From Schlegelella_A sp038234975 (GTDB lineage: Bacteria > Pseudomonadota > Gammaproteobacteria > Burkholderiales > Burkholderiaceae_C): 18,327 nucleotides of DNA. The translations under genes were made by a program, and so were the position numbers. Shown here piece after piece: positions 1-6,104 of this stretch. Location: positions 1 to 18,327 of the forward strand of contig JBBSUK010000074.1 of assembly GCA_038234975.1 (NCBI GenBank). The letters run 5' to 3'. Within the stretch, counting starts at the first letter, position 1. Each line of letters starts with the position of its first letter. The notes beneath the pieces were generated by a model. The model did no database searches and was not told the DNA's origin. It worked only from the letters and a program-made list of their open reading frames with translations.

Positions 1-1028
<1,028 letters not shown>

Positions 1029-1032
<4 letters not shown>

Positions 1033-1730
1033 CCGTGGGGGGGCCGCGCGGCCAGGCGCGAGCCGATGAAGGTGACGAGGTCGTGCACCGGCAGGCCCGT
1101 CGCCGCGGCGATGTCGGCGCGGTATGGCGGCATGTTGGTGCACTCGAGAACGATCGCGCCGACGGTCGGGTGCCGCTCGACGAGCCGCAGCGCCGCGGCG
1201 ACGGTCGCGTCGCGCGCTTCGTCGATGTCGAGCTCGGCCAGGTCGTCGAGGAGCGTCCGGCGAAACGCCGAGCCGACGGCGAGACCCTCGACCGGCGTCG
1301 AATCCGACGCGCCTGCCGCCGCCAGGGTGTCGCGGCCCAGCGAGGCGGCATCGACGGTGACCACGCCGGCGCGCTGCGCACCGCCGGCCGGCGCGAACCC
1401 GTCGTCGAGGCGGCGCAGCGCAAGCAGGCTCGACGTCCACACCGGTACCGCCAGCGCGTCCTGCAGCGCGCGCTGGAAGCGCACGAGGAAGCCGCAGCTC
1501 GTGGTGACCGCGTTGCAGCCGTCGGCGACGAGGGCGCGGCCGGCGTCGATGAACGGCGCGAGCAGCGAGGCGTCGTGCTCGAGCACCGCCCGCCGAGGCG
1601 AAGCACCGCGCACGACGCGCAGCAGCGCCGGCGGGTCGAACGTCGCCGGGTGGCCGACGTCTCCCGCGATCCGCGGGAATCGCGTGTCGAGCATGAGCAC
1701 GCCGAGCCGGCGCTGTTCGGTCGTGGTCAC
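1029..1730 (-). CDS. Asp/Glu/hydantoin racemase-family protein
   Basis: A 233-residue cytoplasmic protein. It opens with LGVLMLDTRFPRIAGDVG, the N-terminal signature of one subgroup of the aspartate/glutamate racemase superfamily. Two cysteines at the expected catalytic places, C79 in TTSCGF and C197 in LECTNMP, would act as the two acid-base residues of a cofactor-independent racemase. The start is GTG at 1730, overlapping the TGA of the regulator gene (GTGA, 1727-1730); the stop overlaps the ATG of the oxoprolinase gene. This is a strict three-gene cotranscribed unit. With an oxoprolinase/hydantoinase directly after it, a role in interconverting enantiomers of a hydantoin, 5-oxoproline or the released amino acid is plausible, but this is inferred from context. 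Some relatives are maleate isomerase or arylmalonate decarboxylase, so racemisation itself is not proven. Confidence 0.87.
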
Positions 1731-2254
1731 AGCGAGGTGGCGGCGCGCGCGGCCTGGTCGTAGAGGCCGGACATGCCGCGCAGCAGGCGAGCCGTCTCGC
1801 CGATCTCGGCATTCTTCGCGGTGTCGAGGTTGGGGATGAGGCAGGCTTCCCGCACCTCGCGGTACCGCGACACCGCCGCCTCGCCCGCCTTGCTCGGCCG
1901 GTAGAAGACTTCCTTGCCGGTCTTCTCGCCGACGGCGAGACCGGCCGCGAGCAGCTTTTTCAGCGAATAGCCGACCACGTGCGTGTCTTCCACGTTGAGC
2001 ACGAAGCAGATGTCGCCCAGCTTCTTGTTGCGCGCCCGGTGGCAGATGTGGTGCAGCACCAGCACGTCGGTGATGGTCAGGTCAGGCGAGCCGGCCGCCG
2101 CCATGCAGCGGACCGCCCAGCGCGAGAACGCGTTCCACGCCACGATCAGGCCGAACTCGAGCTCGGACAGCTCCATGCTCGTCGGCGACACCAGGTGCGA
2201 CGACGAGACGATGCCGTTCGCACGCGAGCGTGAAGGAGCGGCGGTCTTGGGCAT
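1727..2254 (-). CDS. MarR-like winged-helix transcriptional regulator
   Basis: A 175-residue DNA-binding protein, first gene of the leftward operon. An N-terminal basic tail (about residues 1-25) is followed by a helical dimer region and a winged helix at about residues 65-125: the LTITDVLVLHHI stretch, the recognition-helix region around VLNVEDTHVVGYSLKKLLAAGL, and a wing near KTGKEVFYRPSKAG. Length and order fit MarR-type regulators. It is divergent from the TRAP genes, with 147 bases between its ATG (2254) and dctP, so it probably controls both directions in response to the imported substrate or a product. The start has only a weak ribosome site (upstream ACCTGG). The effector and the sense of control (repressor or activator) cannot be read from sequence. 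Its stop overlaps the GTG start of the racemase-family gene. Confidence 0.85.
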   Translation of the reverse strand: MPKTAAPSRSRANGIVSSSHLVSPTSMELSELEFGLIVAWNAFSRWAVRCMAAAGSPDLTITDVLVLHHICHRARNKKLGDICFVLNVEDTHVVGYSLKKLLAAGLAVGEKTGKEVFYRPSKAGEAAVSRYREVREACLIPNLDTAKNAEIGETARLLRGMSGLYDQAARAATSL

Positions 2255-2261
2255 CCAGGTA

Positions 2262-2275
2262 AACGATGATTCGTT
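2262..2275. promoter_or_regulatory. Candidate operator: AACGA-N4-TCGTT palindrome
   Basis: AACGATGATTCGTT has perfect 5-base inverted arms around TGAT. It sits between the predicted leftward transcription start and the regulator ATG, where a bound protein would block the regulator operon. It is a reasonable autoregulatory site for the divergent winged-helix protein, but no experimental or comparative support is available here. Confidence 0.35.
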
Positions 2276-2283
2276 GAAAACTT

Positions 2284-2292
2284 ATTGACAAT
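2284..2292. promoter_or_regulatory. Candidate operator: ATTG-A-CAAT palindrome over the -35 box
   Basis: ATTGACAAT is a perfect 4-base inverted repeat around one central base. It covers the TTGACA -35 box of the predicted dctPQM promoter and touches the -10 box of the opposing promoter. Many MarR-family operators contain TTG...CAA half-sites, so this is a second candidate site for the regulator. The arms are short and chance occurrence is possible. Confidence 0.3.
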
Positions 2293-2314
2293 TTATCCGG
2301 ATGCTTCCTAGACT
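2285..2314 (+). promoter_or_regulatory. Candidate sigma-70 promoter for dctPQM
   Basis: A perfect -35 box TTGACA (2285-2290) and TAGACT (2309-2314, 4 of 6 matches to TATAAT) are separated by 18 bases, in one of the few AT-richer patches of the window. Transcription would start near 2321 and include the small leader ORF at 2361. The site lies inside the divergent region and shares bases with the leftward promoter, so binding of polymerase or regulator on one side should affect the other. Confidence 0.5.
2290..2313 (-). promoter_or_regulatory. Candidate sigma-70 promoter for the regulator-racemase-oxoprolinase operon
   Basis: On the minus strand TTGCAG (2318-2313) and TAAATT (2295-2290) are separated by exactly 17 bases; the coordinates given run from the inner edge of the -35 box to the end of the -10 box. 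Transcription would begin near 2283, giving a leader of about 30 bases before the ATG at 2254. Matches to consensus are partial (3 of 6 and 4 of 6), so this is a prediction. Its -10 box overlaps the -35 region of the rightward promoter. Confidence 0.35.
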
Positions 2315-2360
2315 GCAAGCGGTCGGGTAAGAACCGATTCGCCGAACGGAGGCACGTTCC

Positions 2361-2405
2361 ATGCTTCCCGCTGTTTCATCCAACCGTCCGCCGGAGTCCT
2401 CATGA
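2361..2405 (+). CDS. Possible 14-codon leader ORF coupled to dctP
   Basis: ATG at 2361 opens a reading frame MLPAVSSNRPPESS ending in TGA at 2403-2405. A strong GGAGG (2348-2352) lies 8 bases before its ATG, a better ribosome site than most genes here have. Its stop overlaps the dctP start as ATGA (2402-2405), so ribosomes finishing the leader could restart at dctP. dctP also has its own GGAG (2393-2396). It may be a regulatory leader peptide, a coupling device or coincidence; the peptide resembles nothing I recognise. Confidence 0.35.
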   Translation: MLPAVSSNRPPESS

Positions 2406-3391
2406 GCCTTGTCCGTCGCCGCATCTTCCGTGCCGCCGCTGCCACCTTCTGCCTGCTCACCGTCGCGGGAGCCGCCTCCGCGCAGACCAAGTGGGACCTG
2501 CCCGCCGCCTACCCCGCCAACAACTTCCACACCGAAAACCTGGTCCAGTTCGCGAACGACGTCGACAAGGCGAGCGGCGGCAAGCTCAAGATCACCGTGC
2601 ACCCGGGCGCGTCGCTGTTCAAGGCCGACCAGATCAAGCGCGCCGTCCAGGGCAACCAGGCGCAGGTCGGCGAGATCCTGCTGACGGCCTACTCCAACGA
2701 GTGGCCGCTCTTCGGCATCGACGGCCTGCCGTTCCTCGCCGACAGCTACGGCGAGGCGATGAAGCTGTACAAGGCGAGCAAGCCGGCGCTCGAGAAGAAG
2801 CTCGGCGAGCAGGGCATGACGCTGCTCTACACGGTGCCGTGGCCGCCGCAGGGCATCTACGTCAAGAAGCCGATCAACTCGGCGGCCGACCTCAAGGGCG
2901 TAAAGTGGCGCGCCTACAGCCCCGCCACGGCGCGCATTGCCGAGCTCGTGGGCGCGCAGCCGGTCACGGTGCAGGCGGCCGAGCTGAGCCAGGCGATGGC
3001 CACCGGCGTCGTCGAGAGCTACATGTCGTCGGGCTCGACCGGCTACGACACCAAGACCTACGAGCACATCAAGTACTGGTACGACACGCAGGCCTGGCTG
3101 CCGAAGAACGCGGTCATCATGAACAAGGCGGCCTTCGACGCGCTCGACAAGCCGACCCAGGCCGCCGTGATGAAGTCCGCGGCCGAGGCCGAGACGCGCG
3201 GCTGGGCGTTGTCGGAGCAGAAGAACGGCGAGTACAAGGAGCTGCTGAAGAAGAACGGCATGACGATCCTGCCGCCGCCGCCGCAGCTCAAGGCCGACAT
3301 GGCCAAGGTCGGCGACACGATGCTCAAGGAGTGGCTCGAAAAGGCCGGACCCGAAGGCCAGGTCGTCGTCGACGCCTACAAGAAGAAGTAA
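2402..3391 (+). CDS. dctP: TRAP transporter periplasmic substrate-binding protein DctP
   Basis: A 329-residue periplasmic receptor that captures a small carboxylate and delivers it to the DctQM permease. A Sec signal peptide (basic MSLVRRR, hydrophobic core, cleavage after ASA at residue 27) is followed by a DctP-family fold. Motifs include HPGASLFKADQI, LPFLADS and VKWRAYSP, whose R170 fits the conserved arginine that salt-bridges the ligand carboxylate. Where classical dicarboxylate receptors have a GQEN(P)-type segment, this one has ESYMSSGSTGYD (about residues 205-216), pointing to a substrate subgroup other than C4-dicarboxylates. GGAG at 2393-2396 stands 5 bases before the ATG. It is first of three cotranscribed genes, divergent from the regulator. 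The neighbouring oxoprolinase suggests 5-oxoproline, a hydantoin acid or similar as ligand; that is inference. Confidence 0.93.
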   Translation: MSLVRRRIFRAAAATFCLLTVAGAASAQTKWDLPAAYPANNFHTENLVQFANDVDKASGGKLKITVHPGASLFKADQIKRAVQGNQAQVGEILLTAYSNEWPLFGIDGLPFLADSYGEAMKLYKASKPALEKKLGEQGMTLLYTVPWPPQGIYVKKPINSAADLKGVKWRAYSPATARIAELVGAQPVTVQAAELSQAMATGVVESYMSSGSTGYDTKTYEHIKYWYDTQAWLPKNAVIMNKAAFDALDKPTQAAVMKSAAEAETRGWALSEQKNGEYKELLKKNGMTILPPPPQLKADMAKVGDTMLKEWLEKAGPEGQVVVDAYKKK

Positions 3392-3404
3392 CGGACGGCA
3401 GGCC

Positions 3405-3968
3405 TTGAGCGACGCTGCCGCCGCGCCGGCCGCTTCGGCTGCTCACCCGCGCGGCCCGCTCGGCCGCGCGCTCGACCGCCTCTACGACGGCTGTGGCGCC
3501 CTCGCCGGCGTGGCGATGGTGCTGTTGCTCGCGTCGGTGACGGCGTCGATCGTCTCCCGCCAGCTCGGCTTCAACCTGCCCGGCCTCGACGCGTATGCCG
3601 GCTACATGATGGCCACCGCGGGCTTCCTCGCACTGGCGCACACGTTGAAGCACGGCGAGCACATCCGCGTCACCATCGTGCTGTCGGCGCTCAAGGGCGC
3701 CGGCCGCCGCGCGCTTGAGGTCTGGGCCCTGTTCGCGGCGACGCTGCTGGCGGCGCTGTTCGCCTTCTACAGCTGCAAGCTCGCCTGGCAGTCGCGCACC
3801 TTCCACGACATCTCGACCGCCAACGACGCGACGCCGCTGTGGATTCCGCAGATCGCGATGGCGGTCGGCTCGATCGTGCTCATGATCGCGTTCCTCGACG
3901 AGTTGATCCTCGAGCTGCGTGGCCGTCGCACGGTGCGCGTCCCCGCGGAGGCGCTGCGCAACGAATGA
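3405..3968 (+). CDS. dctQ: TRAP transporter small membrane subunit DctQ
   Basis: A 187-residue inner-membrane protein with four predicted membrane helices, around GVAMVLLLASVTASIV, AGYMMATAGFLALAH, LEVWALFAATLLAALFAF and IAMAVGSIVLMIAFLDELIL. This is the DctQ topology and length. DctQ associates with DctM to form the sodium-dependent permease. The most likely start is TTG at 3405, 13 bases after the dctP stop, with purine-rich GGACGG/GGCAGG upstream; no ATG lies in frame before the first helix. The stop TGA (3966-3968) lies inside the first copy of a 17-bp duplication and overlaps a decoy ATG at 3965. A basic C-terminal tail follows the last helix. Confidence 0.9.
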   Translation: MSDAAAAPAASAAHPRGPLGRALDRLYDGCGALAGVAMVLLLASVTASIVSRQLGFNLPGLDAYAGYMMATAGFLALAHTLKHGEHIRVTIVLSALKGAGRRALEVWALFAATLLAALFAFYSCKLAWQSRTFHDISTANDATPLWIPQIAMAVGSIVLMIAFLDELILELRGRRTVRVPAEALRNE

Positions 3969-3997
3969 GCGACCTCACGAAATGAGCGATCTCACGA
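3964..3997 (+). repeat. 17-bp tandem duplication at the dctQ/dctM junction
   Basis: Two adjacent 17-base copies (3964-3980 and 3981-3997) differ at one base (C3973/T3990). Each contains AATGAGCGA, that is an ATG followed by the codons for MSDLT. The first copy holds the dctQ stop and an ATG at 3965 that now reads only MSDLTK before TGA (3983-3985); the second copy holds the working dctM start at 3982, again overlapping that TGA as ATGA. The nearest GGAGG (3947-3951) is 13 bases from the first ATG and 30 from the second. Confidence 0.85.
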
Positions 3998-5283
3998 TCA
4001 CCGCGCTGCTGATCGCGTCGCTCTTTCTCATCCTCGCCAGCGGCGTCTGGATCGGGCTCACGCTCTCGGGCGTCGCCTGGATCGGCATGCAGCTCTTCAG
4101 TTCGCGCCCGGCCGGCGACGCGATGGCCGTCACCATCTGGGGCAGCGCGTCGAGCTGGACGCTGACGGCACTGCCGCTGTTCGTCTGGATGGGCGAGATC
4201 CTCTTTCGCACCCGGCTCTCGCAGGACATGTTCCGCGGCCTGGCGCCCTGGATGCAGCGGGTGCCGGGCCGCCTGCTGCACACCAACATCGTCGGCTGCG
4301 CGATCTTCGCGGCGGTCTCGGGATCGAGCGCCGCCACCTGCGCGACGATCGGCAAGATGAGCCTGCCCGAGCTGCAGAAGCGCGGCTACCCCGACCTGAT
4401 GTCGGTCGGCTCGCTGGCCGGCGCCGGCACGCTCGGTCTGCTGATCCCGCCGTCGATCATCATGATCGTCTACGGCGTCTCGGCCGACGTGTCGATCGCC
4501 CAGCTGTTCATCGGCGGCCTGATCCCGGGCATCACCCTCGCGCTGCTGTTCTCGCTCTGGATCGTCTGCTGGTCGCTCGCCAACCCGTCGAAGATCCCGC
4601 CGGCCGACGCGCCGATGAGCTTCGCCGAGAAGCTGCGCGAATCGAGGAGCCTGATCCCGGTCGTGCTGCTGATCCTCGCCGTGCTCGGCTCGATCTACGC
4701 CGGCATCGCCACCGCGACCGAGGCCGCCGCGCTCGGCGTGATCGGCTCGCTGCTCCTCTCGCTGGCACAGGGCTCGATGGACTGGAAGACCTTCCGCGAC
4801 TCGCTGATGGGCGGCACGCGCCTCTACTGCATGATCGCCCTGATCCTCGCCGGCGCTGCCTTCCTCACCCTGTCGATGGGCTACATCGGCCTGCCGCGTC
4901 ACCTCGCCGAGTGGATCGCCTCGCTCGGCCTCGGCAAGCTCGGCCTGATCGTCGCGCTGACGGGCTTCTTCGTCGTCCTCGGCTGCTTTCTCGACGGCAT
5001 CTCGATGGTCGTGCTGACGATGGGCGTCATCCTGCCGACGGTGCAGAAGGCCGGCATCGACCTGCTCTGGTTCGGCGTCTTCGTCGTCATCGTCGTCGAG
5101 ATGGCGCAGGTCACGCCGCCGGTCGGTTTCAACCTGTTCGTGCTGCAGGGGATGACCAAGCGGGAGATCGGCTGGATCGCGCGCGCCGCGTTCCCGTTCT
5201 TCGCACTGATGGTGCTGATGGTGGCGACGCTCTACCTGTTCCCGCAGCTCGTCACATTCCTGCCGGAACAGATGAAAAACTGA
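3982..5283 (+). CDS. dctM: TRAP transporter large permease subunit DctM
   Basis: A 433-residue inner-membrane protein, the sodium-coupled translocation subunit of the TRAP system. Many hydrophobic helices run the whole length. Family hallmarks are visible: SGSSAATCATIGKMSLPEL, then GAGTLGLLIPPSIIMIVYG in the first half, and the repeat-related second half with DGISMVVLTMGVILP and EMAQVTPPVGFNLFVLQG. I chose ATG 3982 (MSDLTITALLIAS) over the longer open frame from 3919, because the extra 21 residues are arginine-rich and overlap dctQ. The start lacks its own ribosome site and is best explained by coupling through the duplicated junction. A GC hairpin follows 5 bases after the stop. Confidence 0.93.
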   Translation: MSDLTITALLIASLFLILASGVWIGLTLSGVAWIGMQLFSSRPAGDAMAVTIWGSASSWTLTALPLFVWMGEILFRTRLSQDMFRGLAPWMQRVPGRLLHTNIVGCAIFAAVSGSSAATCATIGKMSLPELQKRGYPDLMSVGSLAGAGTLGLLIPPSIIMIVYGVSADVSIAQLFIGGLIPGITLALLFSLWIVCWSLANPSKIPPADAPMSFAEKLRESRSLIPVVLLILAVLGSIYAGIATATEAAALGVIGSLLLSLAQGSMDWKTFRDSLMGGTRLYCMIALILAGAAFLTLSMGYIGLPRHLAEWIASLGLGKLGLIVALTGFFVVLGCFLDGISMVVLTMGVILPTVQKAGIDLLWFGVFVVIVVEMAQVTPPVGFNLFVLQGMTKREIGWIARAAFPFFALMVLMVATLYLFPQLVTFLPEQMKN

Positions 5284-5288
5284 GCCTC

Positions 5289-5312
5289 CCGCGCGCAACG
5301 CTCCGCGCGCGG
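5289..5312 (+). terminator. GC-rich hairpin after dctM
   Basis: Perfect 8-base arms CCGCGCGC (5289-5296) and GCGCGCGG (5305-5312) enclose an 8-base loop, 5 bases past the dctM stop. There is no T-run after it, so it is a weak intrinsic terminator at best. It may instead stabilise the 3' end of the TRAP transcript or attenuate read-through into the response-regulator gene. Confidence 0.35.
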
Positions 5313-5330
5313 CGATGCCATCATGGCGAC

Positions 5331-5972
5331 ATGACCAGCACCAAACCCGCGCCCGGCCGCATCCTCCTCATCGACGACGACACCGATGTCGTCGAGGTGC
5401 TCAAGCTCCTCCTCGAGGGCGAAGGCCATCGCGTCGTCGCCGCGAACAGCGCCGCCGCCGGCCTGGAGATCGCGAAGGACAGGCCGTTCGATCTCGTCAT
5501 CCTCGACGTGTCGATGCCCGACATGAGCGGCATCGCCGTCGCGCGGCAGCTGCGCGCCGATCCGGCGACCGAAGACGTGCGGATCGCGATCCACACCGCC
5601 GTCGAGGAGCGCTGGGTGCGCGAGCGCTTCCCCGATCACGACCTGTTCTTCGCCAAGGCGCGCGACGTCGACCTCCTGGTCTCCGGCATCGCCGAACTGC
5701 TCGCAGCGCCGCGCCCGGAAAAGTCAGAGCCCGAGCAGTTGTTCGCGCCCGACGACTTGCGCAACGCCCAGCAGGCGCTGCGCGACGCCCTGGGCCTCGG
5801 CGCGGAGTCGCTCGCGGCGCCGGCGTTCTTCGCGGCGCTCGCCGACGAGATCGCCCAGCTTCGCGAGCTCGGCCGCAGCGACGACGAGATCGCCGCGCTG
5901 CTGGGCACGGCGATCGGTCGCGACCTTTCAGCAGGCGCACTGCCTGCTCCGCGCGACAAGCGTCACGGATAG
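5331..5972 (+). CDS. Response regulator: receiver domain with helical C-terminal tail
   Basis: A 213-residue cytoplasmic protein. Residues 10-125 are a CheY-like receiver: acidic pocket at D15-D17 in ILLIDDDTDV, phosphorylation site D59 in VILDVSMPDMSG, switch residue T89 and the conserved lysine K109. All residues needed for phosphotransfer are present. The rest (about 135-213) is predicted helical and is not a standard output domain; it contains EIAQLRELGRSDDEIAALLGTAIG, resembling short helical sequences in Burkholderiales small proteins. No histidine kinase lies in the window, so it is an orphan here. It starts at ATG 5331, the first start in frame after dctM, with no clear ribosome site. 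The gene ends 132 bases before the ATPase gene in the same direction, suggesting but not proving a common transcript and a role in controlling that ATPase. Confidence 0.87.
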   Translation: MTSTKPAPGRILLIDDDTDVVEVLKLLLEGEGHRVVAANSAAAGLEIAKDRPFDLVILDVSMPDMSGIAVARQLRADPATEDVRIAIHTAVEERWVRERFPDHDLFFAKARDVDLLVSGIAELLAAPRPEKSEPEQLFAPDDLRNAQQALRDALGLGAESLAAPAFFAALADEIAQLRELGRSDDEIAALLGTAIGRDLSAGALPAPRDKRHG

Positions 5973-6104
5973 AGGGCGAGTCGCTGCAGGCGAGCCCGCG
6001 TCGGGGGCGCGCCGCGGTTCAGGTTCCGCATCCCACCGCCGATAAGGTCTCGCGGGCCGGACTTCGCCTGAGGGGCGATGCCGGGGGCCGCAGGAGCTAC
6101 GCGC

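Noticed and set aside
3919..3981. Earlier start for dctM
   Set aside because: The extra 21 residues are arginine-rich, overlap dctQ and precede a normal DctM N-terminus at MSDLTI.
4911..5330. Longer start of the response regulator
   Set aside because: The open frame continues upstream as a shadow of dctM; the receiver begins normally after ATG 5331.
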